NCBI RefSeq assembly: GCF_025165815.1
Contig: NZ_JAFFZE010000024.1
Span: 62,001 to 126,000, forward strand
DNA: 64,000 nucleotides
Direction: 5' to 3'
Origin: Actinophytocola gossypii
GTDB lineage: Bacteria; Actinomycetota; Actinomycetes; Mycobacteriales; Pseudonocardiaceae
The notes below the pieces were generated by a model. That model had not been told where the DNA came from, did not search any database, and was given only the letters and a program-made list of their open reading frames with translations. Positions 49,161 to 57,285 of this stretch are shown one piece after another. The stretch's first letter is position 1. The number at the start of each line of letters is the position of its first letter. The position numbers and the translations under genes were made by a program.

Positions 49161-51638
49161 GTGCAGAAGACACTCGTCGTGGTCGGCAACGGGATGGTGG
49201 GGCACCGCCTGGTCGCCGCGGTGCGCGAGCGGGACCGGGCGGGCGAGTGGCGGGTCGTGGTGTTCGGCGAGGAGGCCCGCCCGGCCTACGACCGGGTCGC
49301 CCTCACGTCCTATGTGGACGACTGGGACGCCGGCCGGCTCGCGCTGGCCGAACACGACCGGGACGTGGAGGTCCGGCTCGGCGACCCGGTGGTGTCGATC
49401 GACCGGGCCGCGTGCACGGTGACCTCGGCCAGCGGTGCGGTCCTCGGGTACGACGCGCTGGTGCTGGCCACCGGCTCGTACCCGTTCGTACCGCCGGTGC
49501 CGGGCCACGACCTGCCGGGCTGCCACGTGTACCGCACGATCGACGACCTCGACGGCATCCGCGACTACGCCTCGCGGATCCGCCGCGGCCGGCGTGCCGC
49601 CCTGGTCGTCGGCGGCGGCCTGCTCGGCCTGGAGGCGGCCAAGGCACTGCGCGACCTGGGACTCTCCCCGCACGTCGTGGAGCTCGCGCCGTGGCTGATG
49701 CCGCTGCAGGTCGACGCGGGCGGCGGCGCGCTGCTGCGCAGGCTGATCACCGACCTCGACGTCACCGTGCACGCCGGCACCGGCACGAAGGCGATCGAGC
49801 GCGACGGCGAGCGGCTGGTCGCCAAGCTGGGCAACGGAACCGAGCTGGACGTGGACCTCGTGGTGTTCGCCGCCGGGGTCCGGCCGAGGGACTCGCTGGC
49901 CGCGGCGGCCGGGCTGGCGCTCGGCGAACGCGGCGGTGTCGTGGTCGACTCCGCGTGCCGCACCGACGACCCGCACGTGTGGGCGGTCGGCGAGTGCGCC
50001 TGTGTCGGCGGCCGCGTGCACGGGCTCGTCGCGCCCGGGTACGCGATGGCCGAGGTGGTCGCCGACCGGCTGCTCGGCGGCACGGCGACCTTCGCCGAGG
50101 CGGACACCGCCACCAAGCTCAAGCTCCTCGGCGTGGACGTGGCGAGCTTCGGCGACGCGCACGCCCGCGCGGAGGGCGCCCTGGAGGTGGTGCTGAACGA
50201 CGCGGTCTCCGGCTCGTACAAGAAGCTCGTGCTCTCCGACGACGCGTCCACCCTGCTCGGCGGCGTGCTGGTCGGCGACGCGTCGGCGTACGCGGCGCTG
50301 CGCCCGCTGGTCGGCCGCCCGGTCCCGGTCGATCCGGTCGGTCTGCTCGCCGGAGCCGAACCGGCGGGCACGCTGCCGGCGGACGCCCAGGTCTGCTCGT
50401 GCCACGCGGTGACCAGGGCGGCGGTCGACGGCGCGATCGCCGAGGGCTGCGCGGACGTGCCGGCCCTCAAGGCGTGCACGAAGGCGGGGACCGGCTGCGG
50501 CTCGTGCGTGCCGATGCTCAAGCGGCTGCTCGGCGAGGCCGGGGTGGTGCAGTCCAAGGCGCTGTGCGAGCACTTCACGCAGAGCCGGGTGGAGCTGTTC
50601 GAGATCGTCCGGACCACCGGCGTGCGCACGTTCAGCGACCTGGTCGCCCGGCACGGCACCGGCCGGGGCTGCGACGTCTGCAAGCCGGCGGTGGCGTCGA
50701 TGCTGGCGTCGACCGGCGGCGGGCACGTGTTGGACGGCGAGCAGGCGGCGTTGCAGGACACCAACGACCACTTCCTGGCGAACCTCCAGCGCAACGGCAC
50801 CTACTCGGTGGTGCCGAGGATCCCCGGTGGGGAGATCACCCCGCACCGGCTGATGGTGATCGCCCAGGTCGCGCAGGACTACGGGCTCTACACGAAGATC
50901 ACCGGCGGGCAGCGGATCGACCTGTTCGGCGCGAGGGTCGAGGACCTGCCGGCGATCTGGCGGCGCCTGGTGGACGCCGGATTCGAGTCCGGGCACGCGT
51001 ACGGGAAGGCGCTGCGCACCGTCAAGTCGTGCGTCGGCAGCACGTGGTGCCGCTACGGCGTGCAGGACTCGGTGCGGATGGCGATCGAGCTGGAGCTGCG
51101 CTACCGGGGGCTGCGGTCGCCGCACAAGATCAAGGCCGGGGTGTCCGGCTGTGCCAGGGAGTGCGCGGAGGCGCGCGGCAAGGACTTCGGCGTCATCGCC
51201 ACCGAGCACGGCTGGAACCTGTACGTGGCCGGCAACGGCGGCTTCACCCCACGGCACGCGCAGCTCCTGGTGTCCGATGTGGACTCGGCCACGCTGGTCC
51301 GCCTGATCGACCGCTTCCTGATGTTCTACGTCCGCACCGCCGACCGCCTGCAACGCACGTCGGCGTGGCTGGAGTCCCTGGACGGCGGCCTGGACCACCT
51401 GCGCGAGGTGATCGTCGACGACACCCTCGGCGTCTGCGCCGACCTGGAAGCCGCGATGGCCAGGCACGTCGAGTCCTACTCCGACGAGTGGCGCGGCGTA
51501 CTGGACGACCCCGACAAGCTGGCCCGGTTCACGTCGTTCGTCAACGCCCCCGGCGCCCCGGACCCGACGGTGACGTTCCGCGAGGAACGCGGCCAGCGCG
51601 TGCCGGTGCTGCTGGGCGTCCCGGAGGTCGTCGGATGA
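49161..51638 (+). CDS. nirB: Assimilatory nitrite reductase large subunit
   Basis: NirB reduces nitrite to ammonium with NAD(P)H, FAD, [2Fe-2S], 4Fe-4S and siroheme. GTG 49161 gives 825 residues. The FAD domain starts LVVVGNGMVGHRLVAAV; NAD(P)H binding is near ALVVGGGLLGLEAAKALRD; the BFD domain has CSCHAVTR and CGSC at about residue 411-450. A second BFD-like segment includes GRGCDVCKPA. The siroheme/4Fe-4S ligands are in SCVGSTWC (about residue 625) and SGCARECAEA (about 663). The stop overlaps nirD. A GAGCAT hexamer lies six bases before the GTG. Confidence 0.97.
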   Translation: MQKTLVVVGNGMVGHRLVAAVRERDRAGEWRVVVFGEEARPAYDRVALTSYVDDWDAGRLALAEHDRDVEVRLGDPVVSIDRAACTVTSASGAVLGYDALVLATGSYPFVPPVPGHDLPGCHVYRTIDDLDGIRDYASRIRRGRRAALVVGGGLLGLEAAKALRDLGLSPHVVELAPWLMPLQVDAGGGALLRRLITDLDVTVHAGTGTKAIERDGERLVAKLGNGTELDVDLVVFAAGVRPRDSLAAAAGLALGERGGVVVDSACRTDDPHVWAVGECACVGGRVHGLVAPGYAMAEVVADRLLGGTATFAEADTATKLKLLGVDVASFGDAHARAEGALEVVLNDAVSGSYKKLVLSDDASTLLGGVLVGDASAYAALRPLVGRPVPVDPVGLLAGAEPAGTLPADAQVCSCHAVTRAAVDGAIAEGCADVPALKACTKAGTGCGSCVPMLKRLLGEAGVVQSKALCEHFTQSRVELFEIVRTTGVRTFSDLVARHGTGRGCDVCKPAVASMLASTGGGHVLDGEQAALQDTNDHFLANLQRNGTYSVVPRIPGGEITPHRLMVIAQVAQDYGLYTKITGGQRIDLFGARVEDLPAIWRRLVDAGFESGHAYGKALRTVKSCVGSTWCRYGVQDSVRMAIELELRYRGLRSPHKIKAGVSGCARECAEARGKDFGVIATEHGWNLYVAGNGGFTPRHAQLLVSDVDSATLVRLIDRFLMFYVRTADRLQRTSAWLESLDGGLDHLREVIVDDTLGVCADLEAAMARHVESYSDEWRGVLDDPDKLARFTSFVNAPGAPDPTVTFREERGQRVPVLLGVPEVVG

Positions 51639-51952
51639 CCGTCGTCTGTGCCCTGTCCGACCTGCTGCCCGACCGGGGCGCCGCGGCCCTGCTGCCGTCC
51701 GGCGAGCAGGTCGCCCTGTTCCGCACCGGAGCCGGGGAGGTCTTCGCCCTGTCCAACATCGACCCGTTCAGCCGGGCGGCGGTCCTCTCCCGGGGCATCG
51801 TCGGCGACCTCGACGGCGTGCCCGTGGTCGCGTCACCCATGCACAAACAGCACTTCGACCTGCGCACGGGCACGTGCGTGGAGGATCGCGCGGTGTCCGT
51901 GCGGGTGTACCGGGTACGGGTGGAGGCCGGCCAGGTCGTGGTGGCCGCGTGA
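51635..51952 (+). CDS. nirD: Nitrite reductase small subunit
   Basis: A 105-residue Rieske-like fold protein that partners NirB. The sequence NIDPFSRAAVLSRGIVGD and VASPMHKQHFDLRTG show the NirD form, which lacks the Cys/His ligands of true Rieske proteins. Its ATG overlaps the nirB stop as ATGA, and its own stop overlaps the GTG of the HemD-like gene as GTGA. Confidence 0.96.
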   Translation: MTVVCALSDLLPDRGAAALLPSGEQVALFRTGAGEVFALSNIDPFSRAAVLSRGIVGDLDGVPVVASPMHKQHFDLRTGTCVEDRAVSVRVYRVRVEAGQVVVAA

Positions 51953-53073
51953 GCGAGGTCGCCCCGCTGGCCGGCTACACCGTCGGCGTCACCGCCGCCC
52001 GCCGCGCCGACGAGCTGGGCGCCCTCCTGGAACGCCGCGGCGCCACCGTGCTGCACGGCCCGGCGATCCGGATCGTGCCGCTGGCCGACGACGCGGAACT
52101 GGTGGCCGCCACCCGCGCCCTGCTGCGACGTCCCGCCGACGTGGTGGTCGCGACCACCGGCATCGGCTTCCGCGGCTGGCTGGAAGCCGCCGACGGCTGG
52201 GCCATGGGCGACGACCTGCGCCGGACGTTGGCCGCCTCGACCCTCCTCACCCGAGGCCCGAAGGCCAAGGGCGCGGTGCGGGCCGCCGGCCTGGTCGAGA
52301 CCTGGGCCCCCGAGTCGGAGTCCAACGCCGAGGTACTGGACCACCTCCTGAAGTCCGGAGTGGACGGACACCGCATCGCCGTGCAGTTGCACGGAGAACC
52401 GCTGCGGGACTTCGTGGACACGTTGCGTTCGGCCGGCGCCGAGGTCCTGGAGGTGCCGGTCTACCGCTGGACCGCCCCGTCCGACACCGCACCCCTGGAC
52501 CGCCTCCTCGACGCCGTGCTGGCCGGCCAGTTGGACGCGCTCACGTTCACCAGCGCCCCCGCCGCGGCGAGCGTCCTCCGCACCGCCGAGCGCCGAGGCC
52601 GGTACGAGGCCGTGCTGGACGTCCTGCGCGACCGCCTGCTGGTCGCCTGCGTCGGCCCGATCACCGCCGCCCCACTGGCCGGCGTCGGTGTGCCCGTCAT
52701 CAGCCCCGCGCGGGCGCGCATCGGCGCCCTGGTCCGGGAGTTGGCGACCGTCCTCCCCGCTCGCGCCGTCCGCGTGCGCGCGGGCACCAGCACCCTCGAG
52801 CTACGCGGCCAGGCCGCGCTCGTCGACGGCCACCTGCGCCCCGTGCCACCCGCCCCCATGGCCGTCCTACGAGCGCTGGCCGCGAGCCCCGGCCGAACCC
52901 TGCCCCGCCCGGTGCTGGGGGCGGTGCTGCGTCGCCACTCCGGCCGCACCGAGTCGGTCGACGAACACGCCGTCGAGACGGCGGTAGGGCGCCTACGTTC
53001 CGCCCTCGGCACCACCGACCTGGTCCAGACGGTGGTCAAACGCGGCTACCGCCTGGCGGTGCCCGCCTCGTGA
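51949..53073 (+). CDS. hemD: Uroporphyrinogen-III synthase fused to a winged-helix DNA-binding domain
   Basis: A 374-residue two-domain protein. Residues about 1-270 are a HemD-like synthase (YTVGVTAARRADELGALLERRG, LTRGPKAKGAVRAAGL, LTFTSAPAAASVLRTAERRG). Residues about 280-374 match an OmpR-type winged helix (LALRALAASPGRTLPR, VDEHAVETAVGRLRSALG, VQTVVKRGYRLAVP). This fusion accompanies nir genes in actinomycetes (Rv0260c in M. tuberculosis, from memory). It may both make uroporphyrinogen III for siroheme and act as a regulator; either function could be vestigial. It is coupled to nirD and the CbiX-like gene. Confidence 0.92.
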   Translation: MSEVAPLAGYTVGVTAARRADELGALLERRGATVLHGPAIRIVPLADDAELVAATRALLRRPADVVVATTGIGFRGWLEAADGWAMGDDLRRTLAASTLLTRGPKAKGAVRAAGLVETWAPESESNAEVLDHLLKSGVDGHRIAVQLHGEPLRDFVDTLRSAGAEVLEVPVYRWTAPSDTAPLDRLLDAVLAGQLDALTFTSAPAAASVLRTAERRGRYEAVLDVLRDRLLVACVGPITAAPLAGVGVPVISPARARIGALVRELATVLPARAVRVRAGTSTLELRGQAALVDGHLRPVPPAPMAVLRALAASPGRTLPRPVLGAVLRRHSGRTESVDEHAVETAVGRLRSALGTTDLVQTVVKRGYRLAVPAS

Positions 53074-53762
53074 GGCCGCTGCTCCTGGTGGCCCACGGCA
53101 CCCGCGACCCAGCCGGCGCGCGCGTGGTGGAAAACCTGGCCGTGGCGGTCCGCAAACGCTTGCCCCAGGTTCGCGTGGAGATCGCCTACGCCGATGTCCG
53201 CGACCCCGACGTGACCACCGCGTTGGCCGCGCTGGCCCCGGCGGTGGTCGTCCCCGCGTTCCTGGCGAGCGGCTACCACGTGCGGGTGGACATCCCCGCC
53301 CAGGTGGCCGACCGAGCCGTGATCACCGAGCCGTTGGGCCCGGCGCCGGGCCTGATAGCCGCCGCCCACGTCCGCCTCACCGAAGCCGGCTGGCGTGGCG
53401 AGCCGATCGTCCTGGCCGCGGCCGGCTCCACCGCCGTCCAGGCCCAGGCCGACACCGAACAAGCGGCGGCGGGCCTGGCCGCCCGCACCGGCGTCGAGGT
53501 CCGCATCGGCTACGCGACCAGGTCGCCGAGGATCACGGAGGTGGCGAACCCGGGCTGGGCGGTGTCGTCCTGGCTGCTCGCACCGGGCCTGTTCCACCGC
53601 TCGGCCCGCGCGAGCGCCCCCGTCGTGTCCGACCCCCTCGGCACCCACCCCAACGTGGTCGACCTGATCGTGACGCGTTACCGCACCGCCCCACCGGCAC
53701 CTCGGCCCGCCCTGGGGCTCCCCAGGACTGCGCGGGTCGCGGTTCAGGGCCGCCAGCGGTAG
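53070..53762 (+). CDS. Sirohydrochlorin ferrochelatase/CbiX-like protein
   Basis: GTG 53070 overlaps the HemD stop and gives 230 residues. It begins LLLVAHGTRDPAGARVVENL with the His ligand motif of CbiX/SirB, and FLASGYHVRVDIPAQV holds the second metal-binding histidine. The family inserts Fe2+ or Co2+ into sirohydrochlorin. In this operon the likely product is siroheme for NirB. Its 3' end overlaps the convergent ATL gene by 19 bases. Confidence 0.92.
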   Translation: MRPLLLVAHGTRDPAGARVVENLAVAVRKRLPQVRVEIAYADVRDPDVTTALAALAPAVVVPAFLASGYHVRVDIPAQVADRAVITEPLGPAPGLIAAAHVRLTEAGWRGEPIVLAAAGSTAVQAQADTEQAAAGLAARTGVEVRIGYATRSPRITEVANPGWAVSSWLLAPGLFHRSARASAPVVSDPLGTHPNVVDLIVTRYRTAPPAPRPALGLPRTARVAVQGRQR

Positions 53763-54031
53763 CGGCGCATGCTCACCCGTTGCCCGTCCGCCAGGACGCC
53801 CTCCGCGCGCAGCAGCTCCAGTTGCCGTCGCGCCAGGTGCGGCGCCGGCGTCCCGTTCGCCCGCAGCACCCGGTGCCACGGCAGGTCCTGCCCGTCCTCG
53901 CTCAGGATCCGGCCCACCAGCCGGGGCGTCGACGCGCCCGCCATCGCCGCCACGTCCCCGTAACACGTCACCCGACCAGCGGGAACCGACGCGATCACGT
54001 CCCGGACCCGCTCGTGCAGCTCTTCGTCCAC
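53744..54031 (-). CDS. Alkyltransferase-like protein (ATL)
   Basis: A 95-residue MGMT-fold DNA-binding protein. Where active O6-alkylguanine transferases have PCHRV, this has PWHRV (W52), so it cannot accept alkyl groups but may flag O6-alkylguanine for nucleotide excision repair. Other features are YGDVAAMAGA and RANGTPAPH. It is convergent with the CbiX gene and divergent from adnA, with only 68 bases between starts. Confidence 0.92.
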   Translation of the reverse strand: MDEELHERVRDVIASVPAGRVTCYGDVAAMAGASTPRLVGRILSEDGQDLPWHRVLRANGTPAPHLARRQLELLRAEGVLADGQRVSMRRYRWRP

Positions 54032-54099
54032 ACCGAAGTATCCCCCGCGGCGGCGTGCCGGTGCGGCACCCGGCGTGCGCCCGTGTTTTCATCGTCGGC

Positions 54100-57000
54100 G
54101 TGGTCCTGACGGCTCCTCGGCTGGTGCGCCGGCCGGTGCCACCGCGGCCTCCCGCCCGGTGGGACGCCGCCGCCCAGCGCGTGCTGGACGGCGCCGAAGG
54201 GTTCGTCCGGGTTCTGGGGGGCCCGGGCACCGGCAAGACCACCCTGCTCACCGAGGTCGCCACCGACCGGATCCTGCGCGGTGGCGTCGACCCCGACCAG
54301 CTCCTCGTCATCACCGCCAACCGGCGCGCCGCAACCGACGTCCGGGCCGCCATCACGACGCGACTCACCGAGGGTGACGATCTGCGGACCGTGCGCGAAC
54401 CGCTCGTGCGCACGGTTCACTCGTACGCGTTCGCCGTCCTGCGGCTGCACGCCACGATGCGTGACGTCCCGGGGCCGCGGCTGCTGTCCGGGCCGGAGCA
54501 GGACGCCGTCGTCCGGGAACTCCTCGCCGGTGACCTCGAGGACGAGGTCGACTACTGGCCCGACCGGCTCTGGCCCGCGCTCGCCGTTCCGGGGTTCGCC
54601 GAGGAGCTCCGCGACCTGATGCTCCGCGCCGCCGAGCGCGGTCTCGGGCCGGAGGACCTGATCCGCCTCGGCCAGGAGAACCGGAACCCCGAGTGGGTCG
54701 CCGCCGGCACCTTCGCGCGGCAGTACGAGCAGGTCACGCTCCTCGCCGGCGCCGCGGACAGCGCGGTCGCCCAGGAGTCCGCCCCGGCACTGGACGCCGC
54801 CGAGCTCGTCGCCTCCGCCCTGCTCGCCTTCGACACCGACGCCGAACTGCTCGCGGCCGAGCGCGACCGGGTCCGCTACCTGCTCGTCGACGACGCCCAG
54901 CACCTCGACCCGCTCCAGTACCGCCTGCTCGCCCGGCTCGGGTTCGCCGCCAAGGAGTTCGTCCTCGCCGGTGACCCGGACCAGGCCGTCTTCTCCTTCC
55001 GCGGCGCCGACCCCCGCCTGCTGGCCGACACCCAACCCGACGGCGGCACCGTCGTCCTCCGCGAGACCCACCGGCACGCGCCGGCCATCCGCCAGGCCGT
55101 CGCCCGCCTCGCCGCCCGCCTCCCCGGCGCGGGCCCGCAACGGCCGACCACCGACCCCGACGAGCCGCCGAGCGAGCACGGCCGGGTCGACATCCGCCTG
55201 CACGCCACCGACGCCGCCGAGGCCGCCTGGGCCGCCGACCAGCTCCGCCGCGCGCACCTGGTCGACGGGGTGCCGTGGTCGGAGATGGCCGTGCTGGTCC
55301 GCTCCGCCACCCTCGCGATCCCGGTGCTGCACCGCGCCCTGTCCATCGCCGGCGTCCCGGTCAGCACCGACGCCGACGAGGTCCCGCTGGCCCGCCGGCC
55401 CGCCGTCCGCCCGTTCCTGGAGCTGCTCCGGGTCGCCGCCAACCCGCGCGTACTCGATCCCGCGCGCGCCGAGCTGCTGCTGTCCTGCCAGTTCGGCGGC
55501 GCCGACCCGCTGGCCCTGCGCCGCCTGCGCCGCGGCCTGCGCCGGCTGGAACTCGCCGCCGGCCAGGACCGGCCGAGTGACGAGCTGCTGGTCGAGGTGC
55601 TGAACTCGGCCGACACGCTCGCTGCGCTGGACGACGCGGAGGCCGGCAGCGTCCGCAAGGTCGCTGGGCTGCTGGCGACCGCGCGGCAGGGGATCGCCGA
55701 CAACGCGGGCATCGAGCAGATCCTGTGGTCGGTGTGGCAGGAGAGCGGCCTGGAGGCCCGCTGGTCGGCCCAGTCCCGGCGCGGCGGCACCCTGGGCGCG
55801 CAGGCGGACCGCGACCTCGACGCGATCGTCGGCCTGTTCCACGCCGCCGCCCGCTACGCCGACCGGCTGCCCGGCGCCGGTGTCACCGGGTTCGCCGACT
55901 TCCTTGCCGCGCAACGGATCGTGGGGGACACGCTGGCTCCGTCAGCACAGCGCGGCGAGGCGGTGTCGGTGCTCACCGCGCACGCCGCCGTCGGTCGCGA
56001 GTGGACGGTCGTGGCGGTGCTCGGTGTGCAGGAGGGCACCTGGCCGGACCTGCGGCTGCGCGGATCGCTGCTCGGCGTGGAGCACCTGACCGACCTGCTC
56101 GCCGGGATCGACGGCGCCGAGGTGTCCCAGCAGGCCCCGCTGCTCGCCGAGGAACGCCGCCTGCTGCTGGTCGCCGCGAGCCGGGCGCGGGAGACGCTGC
56201 TGCTGTCCGCGATCCGCGGCGAGGACGAGCAGCCGTCCCGGTTCCTGGCCGAGCTGGCCGGCGGCGACGTCGAGGACACCGCCCGCCCGGGCGGCTTCGA
56301 CCGGCCCCGCCGCGCGCTGGTGCTCGCCGACCTGGTCGGCGAGCTGCGCCGGGCCGTGTGCGACGGCACCTCGACGCCGGAACGCAGAAGGCGGGCCGCG
56401 CGCCAGCTCGCCCGCCTGGCCGACGCCGGCGTGCCCGGCGCCGACCCCGACGTCTGGTACGGCCTGCCCGAACTGTCCACTATGGACCAGGTGATGCCGG
56501 TCGGCGAGCGGATCGCCGTCTCGCCGTCCACTGTGGAGGTACTGGCGCGCTGTCCGCTGCGCTGGATGGTCGAACGCCACGGCGGCTCGGACCCGGCGGA
56601 GCTGGCGTCGATCACCGGCGTCCTGGTGCACGCGCTGGCCCAGGCCGCCGCCGACGGCGCCGACGAGGCCCGCCTGCGGGCCGAACTGGACCGCGCATGG
56701 GACGCCGTGGACGCCGGCGCCCCGTGGTTCTCCCGGCGTGAGCGGGCCCGGCTGCACGCCATGATGGACACGTTCCTCGGCTGGCTGCGCGCGACCCGAG
56801 GCGAGCTGACCCAGGTGGCCGTGGAACGCGGCTTCGGTGTCGACCTCCCCGACACCGACCCCCCGGTGCGGATCAAGGGCCGCGTCGACCGCCTGGAGTC
56901 CGACGCCGACGGCCACCCGGTGGTGGTGGACGTCAAGACCGGCCGCGTCCCGGTCAGCGCGGAGGACGCCAAGGAGCACCCGCAGCTGGCGGTGTACCAG

Positions 57001-57285
57001 CTCGCGGCGGCGTACGGTGCGTTCGTCGAACTGGGCCTGGACCGCGAACCGGGCGGCGCGCGGCTGCTGTACGTGTCCAAGGCCAACCGCAAGACCCACG
57101 CCACCGAACGCACCCAGCCCCCGGTCGACGACGCCGGCCTCAAACACTGGACCGGCGTGGTCGCCGACGCCGCCGCGGCCAGTGTCGGTCCCGACTACAC
57201 CGCCCGCCAGAACCCCGACTGCGCCCGTTGCCCGGTCCGGTTCAGCTGCCCGGTCAACCCCAGCGGCCGCCAGGTGACCGAGTGA
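54100..57285 (+). CDS. adnA: AdnA-type ATP-dependent helicase/nuclease subunit
   Basis: With AdnB it forms the actinobacterial RecBCD-like DSB-resection machine. GTG 54100 gives 1061 residues; a longer frame begins at 54055, but TTTCAT, seven bases before 54100, fits a leaderless start. Walker A is GGPGTGKT (about residues 40-47). The Walker B reads LLVDDAQH, with Asp in place of the usual Glu. The C-terminal RecB-like nuclease has KGRVDRLESDADG and VVDVKTGR (about residue 945), with Fe-S cysteines in CPLRWM (about 817) and CARCPVRFSC (about 1041-1050). Its GTGA end couples to adnB. Confidence 0.94.
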   Translation: MVLTAPRLVRRPVPPRPPARWDAAAQRVLDGAEGFVRVLGGPGTGKTTLLTEVATDRILRGGVDPDQLLVITANRRAATDVRAAITTRLTEGDDLRTVREPLVRTVHSYAFAVLRLHATMRDVPGPRLLSGPEQDAVVRELLAGDLEDEVDYWPDRLWPALAVPGFAEELRDLMLRAAERGLGPEDLIRLGQENRNPEWVAAGTFARQYEQVTLLAGAADSAVAQESAPALDAAELVASALLAFDTDAELLAAERDRVRYLLVDDAQHLDPLQYRLLARLGFAAKEFVLAGDPDQAVFSFRGADPRLLADTQPDGGTVVLRETHRHAPAIRQAVARLAARLPGAGPQRPTTDPDEPPSEHGRVDIRLHATDAAEAAWAADQLRRAHLVDGVPWSEMAVLVRSATLAIPVLHRALSIAGVPVSTDADEVPLARRPAVRPFLELLRVAANPRVLDPARAELLLSCQFGGADPLALRRLRRGLRRLELAAGQDRPSDELLVEVLNSADTLAALDDAEAGSVRKVAGLLATARQGIADNAGIEQILWSVWQESGLEARWSAQSRRGGTLGAQADRDLDAIVGLFHAAARYADRLPGAGVTGFADFLAAQRIVGDTLAPSAQRGEAVSVLTAHAAVGREWTVVAVLGVQEGTWPDLRLRGSLLGVEHLTDLLAGIDGAEVSQQAPLLAEERRLLLVAASRARETLLLSAIRGEDEQPSRFLAELAGGDVEDTARPGGFDRPRRALVLADLVGELRRAVCDGTSTPERRRRAARQLARLADAGVPGADPDVWYGLPELSTMDQVMPVGERIAVSPSTVEVLARCPLRWMVERHGGSDPAELASITGVLVHALAQAAADGADEARLRAELDRAWDAVDAGAPWFSRRERARLHAMMDTFLGWLRATRGELTQVAVERGFGVDLPDTDPPVRIKGRVDRLESDADGHPVVVDVKTGRVPVSAEDAKEHPQLAVYQLAAAYGAFVELGLDREPGGARLLYVSKANRKTHATERTQPPVDDAGLKHWTGVVADAAAASVGPDYTARQNPDCARCPVRFSCPVNPSGRQVTE

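Noticed and set aside
48195-51467. 1090-codon minus-strand frame including the DUF1989 gene
   Set aside because: Only the part from 48195 to 49040 matches a family; the rest is opposite nirB and is a shadow extension. The real gene starts at GTG 49040.
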